Shown: positions 7,477 to 19,741 of the stretch, one piece after another | Layout: each line of letters opens with the position of its first letter | Numbering within the stretch: the first letter of the stretch is position 1 | DNA from: JALYRV01 sp040902895 | GTDB taxonomy: Bacteria > Acidobacteriota > Vicinamibacteria > Vicinamibacterales > SCN-69-37 | Reading direction: 5' to 3' | NCBI GenBank assembly: GCA_040902895.1 | Contig: JBBDWL010000062.1 | Location: 1 to 64,000 of the forward strand | DNA: 64,000 nucleotides | Notes under the pieces: model-generated | The model's database searches: none | What the model was told of the DNA's origin: nothing | What the model saw: the letters and a program-made list of their open reading frames with translations, nothing else | Position numbers and translations under genes: made by a program

Positions 7477-8771
7477 TGTCTCTCTTTGACGACGAGGAGC
7501 CCGCCTCGTCTGTCGGCCCTGCCCCGCTCGCCGAGCGGATGCGACCGCGCTCGCTCGACGAGTATCTCGGCCAGCAGAAAATCCTCGGCCCGGGCCGTCC
7601 GCTGCGGCGCGCGATCGAACAGGACACCCTGGCCTCAATCATCCTCTGGGGCCCGCCCGGCACCGGCAAGACGACACTCGCCCGCCTGATCGCGTCGGCC
7701 ACCAAAGCGAAATTCGTGCAGTTCAGCGCGGTGTTGTCGGGCGTGAAGGAAATCCGCCAGGTCATGGCGGAGGCAGAGGAGACGCGCCGGCGTCTCGGCA
7801 AGCGCACGATCCTGTTCGTCGACGAGATCCATCGCTTCAACAAGGCGCAGCAGGACGCCTTTCTTCCGCGCGTCGAAGCCGGCGACATCGTGCTCATCGG
7901 CGCCACCACCGAGAATCCGTCGTTCGAAGTGAATTCGGCGCTGCTCTCGCGATCGAAGGTGTTCGTGCTCGAGGGACTCACAGAGGACGAGCTCGTCACG
8001 ATTCTCGTGCGCGCGCTTGCCGACGCCGAGCGCGGCCTCGGCACACGCCAGGTCACGGCGGATGACGATGCGCTGGTCGCGATCGCGCGGTACGCGAACG
8101 GCGACGCGCGCGTCGCGCTGAACATGGTCGAAATGGCCGCGGCCGGCGCCGCGGCCGTGCACATCACGCGCGATCGTCTCGCCGATTTGATCGAGCGCCG
8201 CAGCCTGCTCTATGACAAAGGCGGCGAAGAGCACTTCAACATCATCTCGGCGCTGCACAAATCGATGCGCAACAGCGATCCCGATGCGTCGGTCTATTGG
8301 CTCGCGCGCATGCTCGAGGCCGGCGAAGACCCGCTCTACATTGCCCGCCGCATCGTCCGCTTTGCGTCTGAAGACATCGGCAACGACGATCCGCAGGCGC
8401 TGGTCGTCGCGATTGCCGCGAAAGACGCAGTGCATTTCATGGGCATGCCCGAGGCCAACACGGCGCTCGCGCAGGCGGCGATCTACATGGCCACCGCGCC
8501 CAAGAGCAACGCGGTGTATGTCGCGTACAACGAGGCGAAGGCCGATGCGGAGACGCAGATGGCCGAACCGGTGCCGCATCATCTGCGGAACGCGCCGACG
8601 AACTTGATGAAGCAGCTGGGTTACGGGAAGGGCTATCTCTACGCGCACGACGAGCCTGAGGGCGTCGCCGACATGCAGTGCCTGCCGGAATCGCTGAAGG
8701 ACAGGAAGTATTACAGGCCCAAGAGTAAGTCGAGTAAGTCGAGTAAGGGCAGTGAGGGAAGTAAGGAGTAG
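7476..8771 (+). CDS. rarA: Replication-associated recombination protein A (AAA+ ATPase)
   Basis: The 431-residue product is a RarA/MgsA clamp-loader-like AAA+ ATPase that acts at stalled replication forks. Walker A is GPPGTGKTT (residues 59-67) and Walker B is ILFVDEIHRFN (about 110-120). The sensor segment GATTENPSFEVNSALLSR and the C-terminal tetramerisation domain (EDIGNDDPQAL, YNEAKADAETQMAEPVPHHLRNAPT) are complete. The ATG shares its A with the TAA of the PIN gene. The last 17 residues, rich in Ser, Lys and Gly, are encoded by a decayed 9-bp repeat and are not part of the conserved protein. Confidence 0.96.
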   Translation: MSLFDDEEPASSVGPAPLAERMRPRSLDEYLGQQKILGPGRPLRRAIEQDTLASIILWGPPGTGKTTLARLIASATKAKFVQFSAVLSGVKEIRQVMAEAEETRRRLGKRTILFVDEIHRFNKAQQDAFLPRVEAGDIVLIGATTENPSFEVNSALLSRSKVFVLEGLTEDELVTILVRALADAERGLGTRQVTADDDALVAIARYANGDARVALNMVEMAAAGAAAVHITRDRLADLIERRSLLYDKGGEEHFNIISALHKSMRNSDPDASVYWLARMLEAGEDPLYIARRIVRFASEDIGNDDPQALVVAIAAKDAVHFMGMPEANTALAQAAIYMATAPKSNAVYVAYNEAKADAETQMAEPVPHHLRNAPTNLMKQLGYGKGYLYAHDEPEGVADMQCLPESLKDRKYYRPKSKSSKSSKGSEGSKE

Positions 8772-8816
8772 GGCGCCTTACGTGCTTACTGGCTTACTGC
8801 CCTTAGTTCCCTTACG
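8724..8816. repeat. Converging arrays of 9-bp AGTAAGNNN repeats
   Basis: Five 9-base units (AGTAAGTCG twice, AGTAAGGGC, AGTGAGGGA, AGTAAGGAG) run to the rarA stop codon at 8769. The complementary strand of 8778-8816 carries similar units (CGTAAGGGA, ACTAAGGGC, AGTAAGCC, AGTAAGCAC), which end in the convergent protease gene. The two arrays can pair imperfectly (for example AGTAAGGGCAGT with ACTGCCCTTAGT) and may act as a bidirectional terminator. Confidence 0.65.
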
Positions 8817-9679
8817 CCGTTTGCGGCGAGCCCTGGTACCTTCCGGAACATTTCTGACCGCACGGGCAGGATGAACGAGAAGCGATAGTCGCCCTGCATC
8901 CGGCCGACCGGGATGCCCACCAGATCGCCTTCCTGGTTCAGCACGCCGCCGCCCGACACGCCGGGGTGGCCGTCGGTGAGCGCACTGACGAGGCGGTTCG
9001 AGAGTTTCTGTCCGACGTAGCCCGACGCGAGGATGATCCCCTTCGAATAGTCGTTGCCGAGACGGAAGATCGGCGCCGCGAATTGAAACGCGAAACCGAG
9101 ATTCACCGTGAGCGGGGGCATCTTCGGCGCCTGGCGCACCTTGAGGATGGCCCAGTCACCCGGATCGACCTCATTGCGTGCGTCGCCGGCATCGACGACG
9201 GTCGCCGGCACGTCGTGGCCGTTGATCCTCACATCGACGCGCTCGATGCGGCGCGGATTCGACTCGTCAACGCCGAGGGCGACAACAGCGTGCTTCACGG
9301 TGATGAAATAGCCGCCGCCCAGATAGCCGGCAGTGCCGTAGTTCGTGTGGCCGAAATTGTCTTTCGCGTAGAGCTCGGCGAAGCTTTCACCGCGCTCGCG
9401 CAGCAGGCTGATCGGCATCAGCCCCATCTCGTGCTTCAGCTCTTTCTTGAGCGCATCGAGCAGCGCCCGCGACTGCGGCGAGCCGTCGACGGACACCGTG
9501 CCGGTCGTACCCGTCGTGCCGCGCGTTTCGCGCGACATCAGCGCGACTTCAGCACGCAGCGCGTCGATGCGCGCGTCCTGATCGGTGGCGCGCTGGTGGC
9601 TGATGATGCCGCCCAGCGTGAACGACAGCAGCGCCACGACGCCAAGCAGCAGAAATATCGCAGACGAGCCAAAACGCAT
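8786..9679 (-). CDS. Membrane-anchored trypsin-like serine protease
   Basis: The 297-residue protein has an N-terminal signal anchor (residues 5-27), a short coiled segment (about 32-50), a Gly-Thr linker and a chymotrypsin-fold protease domain. The apparent triad is His130 (FITVKHAV), Asp175 (DPGDWAILKV) and Ser242 (HPGVSGGGVLNQEGDLVGI), in the order of DegP/trypsin-like enzymes. It has no PDZ domain, so it is not a full HtrA. The linker RGTTGTTGTV is encoded by three 9-bp units (9494-9520). Its C-terminus lies in the AGTAAG repeat shared with rarA. It probably acts at the periplasmic face of the inner membrane. The substrate is unknown. Confidence 0.85.
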   Translation of the reverse strand: MRFGSSAIFLLLGVVALLSFTLGGIISHQRATDQDARIDALRAEVALMSRETRGTTGTTGTVSVDGSPQSRALLDALKKELKHEMGLMPISLLRERGESFAELYAKDNFGHTNYGTAGYLGGGYFITVKHAVVALGVDESNPRRIERVDVRINGHDVPATVVDAGDARNEVDPGDWAILKVRQAPKMPPLTVNLGFAFQFAAPIFRLGNDYSKGIILASGYVGQKLSNRLVSALTDGHPGVSGGGVLNQEGDLVGIPVGRMQGDYRFSFILPVRSEMFRKVPGLAANGVRELRAVSQ

Positions 9680-9811
9680 ACACCACGCCTCGCAAGTGTG
9701 ACGAATCCGCGTGGGGGGCCGCGCGGTTTAGTTTGGGTTGTACGGAAAGACTAACACAAGAGACGGTTGGCGCGCATGCGATGTTTCAGCTCAGCTGCCT
9801 GACCGTGGTGA

Positions 9812-11617
9812 TCAGATTCTCTGGAAGTTCTTCTCGATCTCACGCCGCGTCAGCCGCAGGACGACCGGGCGCCCGTGCGGGCAGACACTGGAATATGACG
9901 TGCGCTCGAGTTCGGCAAGGATGTAGCGCATTTTCTCGGGCGTCAAGGGATCGTTCGCTTTCACCGCAGCGTGACACGCCATGGTTGCCGCCATGCGGCG
10001 AATCGCTTCTCCCGCGCGGCTTCCCTTTTCGAGACCCTCGAGGTCATCGGCAAGCGCGCGAATCGTGGCCTCCGCCTCGCCAAAATCGAGCAGCGCGGGC
10101 ACGGCATCGACACGCAGCGACGTGCCGCCAAATGGTTCGGCCTCGAATCCCAGCCGCGCGAGCTCTTCGCGTTGCCCCGCCAGCGCCTCGGCCTGTGACG
10201 CCGTCAGCTCCAGTACCAGAGGCGCCAGCAGCCGCTGCGACTCGAGTGATCCGTCGGAGAGACGCTCGCTGATCTGTTCGAACAGCACGCGCTCGTGCGC
10301 CACGTGCTGGTCGACGATCGCGATCCCGTCATCGTCGACACAGAGAATGAACGTATTCCGGAATTGGCCAAGGGGGACCATGGGGCGGGAACGGGAACCG
10401 CCGGGTTCCACAGGTTCCCCAGGTTCCATTGGTTCCCCGGGTTCGGTTCCCCGGTTCACGTTCTGGTTCTGGTTCTGGTTCGACGGGTTCGGGGCCGGAT
10501 ACGGCCGATCGGGATAGTTCCAGCCGGCCGTGCGCTGGGGGGTGGTGCTGCCGCTCCACAAACCTGGCAGCGGCGCGTTGATGCCGGCGAAACCAGGCGC
10601 CGCCTGCGCCTCGAGCGACAGCTCCGGCGGCTGCGCGTTCGTGCCCAGTGCCTCGCCAATGGCGCGGCGCAGCACTTCATGCACCAGCGCCTGTTCCAGA
10701 AAGCGCACTTCGGCCTTGGTCGGATGCACGTTCACGTCGACACGATCGGGCGCGATCGAGATGAAGAGATGCACCTCGGGACTGCGCTCTTTGATCGTCG
10801 CGACGCTGTAGGCCTGCACGATCGCATGCTGCACCGTGCGGTCGCGCACGATCCGCCGGTTGATGAACACGTTCTGCTGCCCGCGCATCGGCCCCTGATC
10901 GCCGAGCGCGGCAATGAAGCCCTCGATCCGGATCCCGCCTGCTTCCTTGACGATCGGCACGAGATCGGCGCGGTCGCCGTGAATCTGAAAGAAGCGGTCG
11001 GCAAGCGACGCCGCGGGGGGCCACTCGATGGTCTTCCGGCCGGCGCTCGTCAGCGAGAATCCAACCTCGGGATAGCACAGCGCCAGTTGCGTGACCAGCT
11101 TCGACACCTGCGCCGACTCCGCAGCGTCAGACTTCAGGAACTTGCGACGCGCCGGAAGGTTGTAGAACAAGTCCGCCGCGTCGATCGCGGTGCCTTCGGG
11201 CGCGCCCGCCTCTCTCACCGAGACCGTCTGACCCGCCCCGATGCGCACTTCGGTGCCGGTGGCCGAGTCCCTCGCGCGCGTGCGCAGCCGAAACCGCGAC
11301 ACCGACGCGATGCTCGGCAGCGCCTCGCCGCGAAAACCGAGCGTGCGGATGCCGTCAAGGTCGCTCGACGCGCGAATCTTGCTGGTCGCGTGCCGCTCGA
11401 GCGCAAGTACCGCATCCTCCGCATCCATCCCCACCCCATCGTCCTCGACGCGAATCAGTTTTTTGCCGCCCATCTCGATCGTGACGGCGACGCGGCGCGC
11501 ATCGGCATCGATCGCGTTCTCGACGAGCTCCTTGATGACGGAGGCGGGGCGTTCGATGACTTCGCCGGCCGCGATCTGATTCGCGAGCTCCGGAGGCAGT
11601 CGGTGAATTCGAGCCAT
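9812..11617 (-). CDS. mutL: DNA mismatch repair protein MutL
   Basis: The 601-residue protein has the GHKL ATPase N-terminus (ELVENAIDADA, DDGVGM, ATSKI, TLGFRGEALPSIASV) and the transducer domain with LFISIAPDRVDVNVHPTK. A variable linker and a C-terminal dimerisation domain follow. The latter carries DQHVAHERVLFE, matching the MutL endonuclease motif DQHA-x2-E-x4-E with one change, plus ACHAAVKA and CPHGRP. Strand-nicking activity of the methyl-independent type is therefore expected. The linker contains a run of Glu-Pro-Gly repeats encoded by a 9-bp minisatellite, then a short Asn-Gln alternation. The ATG directly follows the corA stop with no gap. No mutS lies in the window. Confidence 0.97.
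   Translation of the reverse strand: MARIHRLPPELANQIAAGEVIERPASVIKELVENAIDADARRVAVTIEMGGKKLIRVEDDGVGMDAEDAVLALERHATSKIRASSDLDGIRTLGFRGEALPSIASVSRFRLRTRARDSATGTEVRIGAGQTVSVREAGAPEGTAIDAADLFYNLPARRKFLKSDAAESAQVSKLVTQLALCYPEVGFSLTSAGRKTIEWPPAASLADRFFQIHGDRADLVPIVKEAGGIRIEGFIAALGDQGPMRGQQNVFINRRIVRDRTVQHAIVQAYSVATIKERSPEVHLFISIAPDRVDVNVHPTKAEVRFLEQALVHEVLRRAIGEALGTNAQPPELSLEAQAAPGFAGINAPLPGLWSGSTTPQRTAGWNYPDRPYPAPNPSNQNQNQNVNRGTEPGEPMEPGEPVEPGGSRSRPMVPLGQFRNTFILCVDDDGIAIVDQHVAHERVLFEQISERLSDGSLESQRLLAPLVLELTASQAEALAGQREELARLGFEAEPFGGTSLRVDAVPALLDFGEAEATIRALADDLEGLEKGSRAGEAIRRMAATMACHAAVKANDPLTPEKMRYILAELERTSYSSVCPHGRPVVLRLTRREIEKNFQRI
10404..10444 (+). repeat. 9-bp GGTTCCNNN minisatellite inside mutL
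   Basis: GGTTCC starts at 10404, 10413, 10422 and 10431, with a fifth, cut unit at 10440. The spacers are ACA, CCA, ATT and CCG. Read on the mutL strand the repeat encodes Glu-Pro-(Gly/Met/Val). A 6-bp TTCTGG run follows to about 10480. The same 9-bp family occurs in ybeY at 40797. Confidence 0.85.
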
Positions 11618-12575
11618 TCAAATCCACCGATTCCGGCGGAACATCCAGAGCATCACGGCGATCACGATGGTCATCAGGCCGCTGATCCACCAGAACTGCG
11701 CGGCCTCGCCGCCCGGCAGGCGCGGCAGCGTCACGTTCATGCCGAACATGCCGGTCAGCACCGTCAGCGGCATGAAGATGGTGGCGATCACGGTCATGAG
11801 CTTCATGACCTGATTCAGCCGGTTCGACTGGGCCGAGAGAAACGCGTCGATCAGGCTGGCCACGCGATCGTGCAGCACGCCGCTCTCTTCGGAGAGGCGC
11901 ACGAGATGGTCGTACACGTCGCGCATACGCCACGTGATCGGCTCGGTGATTTGGGAAAACTCACGGCGCGCAAGCCGTGCCACCGCGTCGCGCTGCGGAA
12001 GCGTGACGCGCCGCAGCGACGCCAGATCCTTCTTGACCTGAATGAGCTCGCGAATCGGATTCTGATTCGGCTGCTCGAACACGCAGGCCTCGAGCTCGTC
12101 GACGCGTGCCTCGAGCCGCTCGATCTCGGGCCGGTAATGGTCGACCATTGCATCAATGATGCGGTGCAGCAGCGCGCCAGACCCTTCGCCGATCGCGTTG
12201 GTATTCCGCAGGCACACGGTGTACTGCTCGGCGATCGAGCGCGAGTGTCCGTCGTGCACGGTGACGAGGTAGTTGGGGCCGAGAAAGAAGTCGATGTCGT
12301 GCGTGGCGAAGCCCTCGGCGCCGCCGCGCAGATCGATGCCGTGCAGAATCAGATAGAGGTACGCATCGTACGATTCAATCTTCGGATGATGAATCGCGCT
12401 CATGGCGTCTTCCACGGCCAGCTCGTGGAAGTGGAAGACCTGCGACAGCAGCTGCCCGTCCTCCGGTGTCGGCGCCGCGAGATCGACCCAGAACGTCGTG
12501 CCGGCTCCCGGCTGCAGCCAGGCCGGATCCACCGCGTCAGCCTCGCGGCAGCCCGACGCCTCGTGAACGAAAATC

Positions 12576-12583
<8 letters not shown>
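11618..12583 (-). CDS. corA: CorA-family magnesium/divalent cation channel
   Basis: The 321-residue product has the CorA layout: an acidic, mainly cytoplasmic N-terminal domain, a long stalk helix rich in charged residues (about 130-250), and two C-terminal membrane helices. The first helix ends in the pore signature TGMFGMNV. The protein ends RRNRWI, a basic tail typical of the family. It probably carries Mg2+ or another divalent ion across the inner membrane as a pentamer. The start is a GTG overlapping the ppdK stop by 8 bases. mutL begins right after its stop. Transport direction and ion choice cannot be read from the sequence. Confidence 0.93.
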
Positions 12584-15337
<2,754 letters not shown>

Positions 15338-15338
<1 letters not shown>

Positions 15339-17545
15339 CACTTCTCCGCAACAATCTCCGACACATCGGCGAGCCGCAATATCAACCGTTCGAGGCGCTT
15401 CATCAGACGCAGCCGGGCCATCCTCAGCGCCGGCTCGTCGGCCATGACGAAGACCTCCGTGAAAAATCGGTCGACTGCGGGCCCCACACCGGCCGCGTCG
15501 GCGAAGGCCTGTCCGAAGCCTTCGCCGCGCTCTGCAGCCTGTTCGATCGCGGCGCGGCGCGCCTCGATCTCTTTCAGCAGCGCCTTTTCCGCCGGCTCCT
15601 TCAAGGCCTTTGCGAGGTCGGGATGCTTCTTTTCCTCCGCATCGAATGCCGCGTCGTCGAGCTCGCGCGCGATGTTGCGCACGCGCTTGAACGCCACGGC
15701 AAGCTGCTGGAATTCCGGGCGCTGGACGACCGCGGGCAGGGCCTCGAGCTTGCGGCGCGCCACGAGCGGACTGGTGGCGGCGCCGGCGTGCGTGACGGCG
15801 CGCACGTTGCGCGCATCGTAGCCGCGCTGTTCGAGTACGTAGCGCAGCCGCTCGACGCTGAACTCCTGCAGAAAGCCGCCGCCGCCAGGCGGCAGCAGCG
15901 ACGACAGCGCGGGCGTGACCTTCAGTCCGGTCAGCTCCGGCAGGTCGACGAGAATCCGGATGATGCCCTGCGCGGCGCGGCGCAACCCGAACGGATCGCG
16001 CGAGCCGGTCGGTTTCTCGCCGGCGCCAATCAGTCCCGCCAGCGTGTCGAGTTTGTCGGCCAGCGCGACGGCGGCCCAGGTCACGGAGGCCTCCCCCAGT
16101 GTCTCGCGCGACGGCTCGGCGCCCGCGTCGATGCCCACCGGCAGATAGTGAAGGTAGATCGCCTTCCAGACCCATTCCGGCTCGCCCTGCTCGCGCGCGT
16201 AGATGCCGCCCATCGTGCCCTGGAGCTCGGTGAACTCGCGCACCATGTCGGTCGTGAGGTCGGCCTTCGCGAGCTTCGCCGCGCGCGCGGCCGCATCGGC
16301 CACTTCTCGCGGCTGCCCGAGCACGCTCGCGGCAATGGTGCGGGCGAGCGTCTCAATCCGCTCGGCTTTGGCGCGATATGAGCCCAGCGCCTTGTGGAAC
16401 AAGACGGTGTCGAGGCGCTCCAGCCGATCGTCGAGCCGCATCTGCCGATCGGCCTCCCAGAAGAACGACGCATCGCGCAGCCGTGCCGTGATGACGCGCG
16501 CGGCATTGCGCGAAATCGTGCGCTCGTCCTGCGGCTCGGTGTTGACCACCTGCAGAAACCCCGGCTTCAGCGCGCCGTCCTCGTCGCAGACCGGAAAGCA
16601 GTGCTGATGGTGAATCAGCGTGGTCGTGAGCACTTCCTCAGGGAGCGCGAGAAATTCGGGCGAGAAGATGCCGGCGACGACCGACGGATACTCGACGAGA
16701 TCGGGCACTTCCTCGAGCAGCCGCTGCGCGCGCGGATGGCCATGCACCATCGGCCGCCCGCCCAGCGACTTGGCGGCGCGCTCCAGGCCGCGCACGATGC
16801 GGTCGTGGCGCTCGATCCGCGAGAGCACGACGAAATGCTCGGCCAGGCGCGCCTGATAGTCCTCGAACGTGCGCACTTTGATCGATCGGCCGGGCCGTCC
16901 GCTGGTGGCCAGAAAGCGGTGGCCGTAGGTCAGCGCGCCGGTGGCGATCTCCTGCACGCGCGGGCCGGCCGCAAGCGCGCTGCGCTGGATCGAGAACGGC
17001 ACCACGCGGCCGCCATACAGATACAGCAGCCAGCGAATGGGACGTCCAAACAGGAGCGCGCCGCGCGTGTCGCCAAGCGTCGCATCCCAGTTCATCTGCC
17101 TGGGGAACGTCATGCCGCCGAGCACGGACGCCAGCACCTCGGCGAGCACGTCGGCGGTGGCGCGGCCGCGCACCTTGCGGCGATGCGCGAGGTAGCGGCC
17201 CTTGGGTGTCTCGAGCTCTTCGAGATCGTTGAAATTCACGCCCTGCTTTTTCGCAAATCCGGCCGCCGCGGGCGTCGGCTGGCCGTCGGGCGTGCGCGCC
17301 GCCGCCACCGGCGGTCCCGTGATCGTCTCGTCGAGATCATCCTGGCGGTCCGCAAGCTTCGCGATGCGCGCCGTCAGGCGCCGGGGCGTGCTGTACGTCT
17401 CGATGGGCGCATGCGGCGCGACGCGAATGCCCGCGAGAGTCGCGCCGAGCACCTCGCCGAGCTGCTTCGTGACGCCGGGCAGCCACGAGGCCGGCAGCTC
17501 TTCGCAGCCGATCTCGAGCAGCAGCTCGCGATCCATTACCGTCAT
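15338..17545 (-). CDS. glyS: Glycine-tRNA ligase beta subunit
   Basis: The 735-residue protein is the large subunit of the bacterial alpha2-beta2 glycyl-tRNA synthetase, which binds tRNA-Gly for charging by the alpha subunit. It starts LLLEIGCEELPASWLPG and contains the HD-like segment LYLHYLPVG followed by DKLDTLAGLIGAGEKPTGSRDPFGLRRA. It ends with the anticodon-binding DALR-type domain (FFTEVFVMADEPALRMARLRLM). The start overlaps the glyQ stop as ATGA. Length matches the family (about 690-730). Confidence 0.97.
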
Positions 17546-18492
17546 GCGCCGGCTCCGGGCGTCTGCGGCGTCTTCTCTTTCGGAGTCGGCGCGGGCTTGT
17601 TGCGATCCAGCGATGTCCCGAGCTGCGTCATGCCGAGATCCACATGCGCGCGCGCGATCGCCACCGCCAGCTGGCGCACGCGCAGGATGTAGCTCGTGCG
17701 CTCGGTCACGCCAATGCCGCCGCTCGAATCGAGCAGGTTGAAGATGTGCGACGACTTCAGGCAGTAATCGAGCGCGGGCAGCACAAGGCCCTGCTGCACG
17801 AGCTTCGTGCCGAAGGCATGGTATTTGTCGAACAGATCGCGATGAAATGCGGCGAACTGCGCGGGCGTCATCACGTCGCTGACGCGGCCGAACGCGTACC
17901 TCGATTGCTGCACTTCATCTTCAAAGCGCACCTGCCGGTACGTCACGCCGGGCGACCACTGCAGGTCGAACACGTTGTCGACGCCCTGCAGCGCCATGGC
18001 GAAGCGCTCGAGCCCGTAGGTGAGCTCCACCGAGACCGGTGACAGATCCTGGCCCCCGGCCTGCTGAAAGTACGTGAACTGCGTGATCTCGAGCCCGTCG
18101 TAGAGCACCTGCCAGCCGATGCCCCACGCGCCGAGCGTGGGCGACTCCCAGTTGTCTTCTTCGAACCGCACGTCGTGCGATCCGAGATTGATGCCGCAGG
18201 CTTCCAGACTCTGCAGGTACAGATGCTGCACATCGTCGGGCGCGGGCTTGAGGACGACCTGAAACTGATGGTGCTTGAAGAGACGGTTGGGATTTTCGCC
18301 GAAGCGCCCGTCGGCCGGCCGGCGTGACGGCTGCACGTACGCGACGTTCCAGTGGGCCGGGCCGAGCACGCGCAGAAACGTCTCGGGATGCATGGTGCCC
18401 GCACCCATTTCGGTGTCGAGCGGCTGCTGAATGATGCAGCCTCTGGCGCTCCAGAATTCCTGCAGCTTGAAGATGAGGTCCTGAAGCGTCAC
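17542..18492 (-). CDS. glyQ: Glycine-tRNA ligase alpha subunit
   Basis: The 316-residue catalytic subunit carries the class II core. It starts TLQDLIFKLQEFWSARGC and has the conserved QPLDTEMGAGTMHPETFLR, AYVQPSRRPADGRFGENPNR and LGAWGIGWQVLYDGLEITQF. The C-terminus has a short Pro/Lys/Thr-rich tail after the conserved LGTSL, slightly longer than usual. It overlaps recO and glyS by 4 bases on either side, so the two subunits are translationally coupled. Confidence 0.97.
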   Translation of the reverse strand: MTLQDLIFKLQEFWSARGCIIQQPLDTEMGAGTMHPETFLRVLGPAHWNVAYVQPSRRPADGRFGENPNRLFKHHQFQVVLKPAPDDVQHLYLQSLEACGINLGSHDVRFEEDNWESPTLGAWGIGWQVLYDGLEITQFTYFQQAGGQDLSPVSVELTYGLERFAMALQGVDNVFDLQWSPGVTYRQVRFEDEVQQSRYAFGRVSDVMTPAQFAAFHRDLFDKYHAFGTKLVQQGLVLPALDYCLKSSHIFNLLDSSGGIGVTERTSYILRVRQLAVAIARAHVDLGMTQLGTSLDRNKPAPTPKEKTPQTPGAGA

Positions 18493-19160
18493 AGCAGGTC
18501 GGGTCCGATCTCTCTCAATACGCGCGCGGAGCGCAGATCCTTTTCGAGGTGCAGGGCGATCAGCCGCCGGTGCGCGGCCTCGAGCTCGCGCGCGGCGGTT
18601 CTGCCCAATCGCAGCGTGCCAATCCCCCCGGGCGGCGTCTCGCCGGCCAGCCGCAGAAATTCCAACGCTTCAGCCGACAACCCCGACGCCGTCATGTCGG
18701 GATACACCCCTTCGAGCCGCAGCAGCCAGTATTCGAAGTATCGCGCGAGCGGCGCGACCGGCGCGCCCGCCGACAGCGCGTCGCCGACCGCGGCGCCCAG
18801 CCGGTACAGCTTTTCGTTCGCCTGCGCTTCGGGGGACCACTCGTCGAGCAGCTCCGCGAAGTATCCGGCGTGTCCCAGCGCGGCGCTGCCCGCGGTGCCG
18901 CTCATCGCGCTCGTGAGGGGCGAGGCCTGCGTGTCGACGCGATCGAGTCTCACCAGGTCGCGCTGTTCCTTCTCGAAGTAGGCAACGGTACCGCGCGTGA
19001 GCGGCTCGAGCGCCGCGCCGAACCGCCGGCGCGACTTCACCGCGTTCTTCGCCACGCCGCGCCGCTTCCCGCGGTCGCGTGTCAGGAACACGACAATGAG
19101 ATCGGCCTCGCCGAAACGGTAAGTGCGAAGGATCAACGCTTCGGCGCAGTACGCGGGCAT
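18489..19160 (-). CDS. recO: DNA repair protein RecO
   Basis: The 223-residue protein carries the RecO OB-fold start (EALILRTYRFGEADLIVVFLTRDRGKRRGVAKNA) followed by the helical domain. RecO works with RecR to load RecA on SSB-coated single strands. The zinc-binding cysteine cluster of many RecO proteins is not seen. The ATG at 19160 gives the family N-terminus; the frame stays open to 19367, but that extension is low-complexity and unlike RecO. A TATGAT -10-like box (19178-19173) lies 12 bases before the ATG. The gene heads the coupled operon recO-glyQ-glyS-ppdK-corA-mutL. Confidence 0.9.
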   Translation of the reverse strand: MPAYCAEALILRTYRFGEADLIVVFLTRDRGKRRGVAKNAVKSRRRFGAALEPLTRGTVAYFEKEQRDLVRLDRVDTQASPLTSAMSGTAGSAALGHAGYFAELLDEWSPEAQANEKLYRLGAAVGDALSAGAPVAPLARYFEYWLLRLEGVYPDMTASGLSAEALEFLRLAGETPPGGIGTLRLGRTAARELEAAHRRLIALHLEKDLRSARVLREIGPDLL

Positions 19161-19212
19161 GCCCGACGAACGATCATACAGTGTGGCGCGGTCAGGTGCC
19201 AGCAGCTTCGTG

Positions 19213-19437
19213 CTAAGTGCTTGATGCGGTGCGCTTTGTGCCCGGCCGGTCTGACGGCCGATCGGTGCCGCGCCCGCCGTCGCGGCGCTCGGCCGCGTCA
19301 TGGTCATCGGGATTCGGCAGCGTCGACGGCGGATCGCTCGCCGGAAACGAATCCTCGATCGTCTCATCGAGCGCCGACTCGCGAATCTCGCGCTCTTCGT
19401 CCGGCGTGTGGTCGTGCGGATTTCTGCGGCTGTCCAT
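19213..19437 (-). CDS. Small conserved acidic protein (DETIEDSFPASDPPS motif)
   Basis: The 74-residue protein contains LDETIEDSFPASDPPS, a motif I recognise from a widespread family of short uncharacterised bacterial proteins (E-E-T/S-F-P-A-S-D-P-P). The rest is hydrophilic and probably disordered, rich in Asp, Arg and Pro. I chose the ATG at 19437 (MDSRRNPHDH), 18 codons inside the longer open frame. It lies 52 bases upstream of recO on the same strand, but appears separate from the coupled operon. The function of this family is unknown. Confidence 0.65.
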   Translation of the reverse strand: MDSRRNPHDHTPDEEREIRESALDETIEDSFPASDPPSTLPNPDDHDAAERRDGGRGTDRPSDRPGTKRTASST

Positions 19438-19532
19438 CTCGATACAGCATACGCCCGCAGCGGCGGACCGCTGCGACGATCGGCACGACACTCTGCGGCC
19501 TCAGCTTCGACGGCCGGCAGGAATAGCCCAAG

Positions 19533-19662
19533 GTAAATCGTAGATTGTAAATAGCATTGTCTATCGCGCTATTGTGCCCGTCGCGCCGTGACGCCGTGAC
19601 GCCGTCGCGCCGTGGCGGGCCAATGGCTCCATAGCCAATGCTATTTACAATTTACAATTTAC
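19533..19662. mobile_element. MITE-like inverted repeat with a GC-rich minisatellite core
   Basis: The gap 19438-19741 contains no gene. Within it, 19533-19559 and 19636-19662 are inverted 27-base arms that match at 25 of 27 positions (shared core ATTGTAAATAGCATTG). The arms are AT-rich, and the right arm is itself an ATTGTAA repeat. Between them lies a very GC-rich 76 bases with five 8-bp units (GTCGCGCC, GTGACGCC twice, GTCGCGCC, GTGGCGGG) at 19580-19619. No clear target-site duplication is visible. It could alternatively be a large terminator hairpin. Confidence 0.65.
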
Positions 19663-19741
19663 ATTGCACGTTCCAGGCGGCGCGTCGAGCAGTCGGACGG
19701 AGCAATTGCCGCGATGGCCGCGCGGCCGATCGCGGCGCAGC

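Noticed and set aside
10404..10480. Possible CRISPR array
   Set aside because: Units are 9 bp with 3-bp spacers and lie inside mutL; far too short for CRISPR and no cas genes are present.
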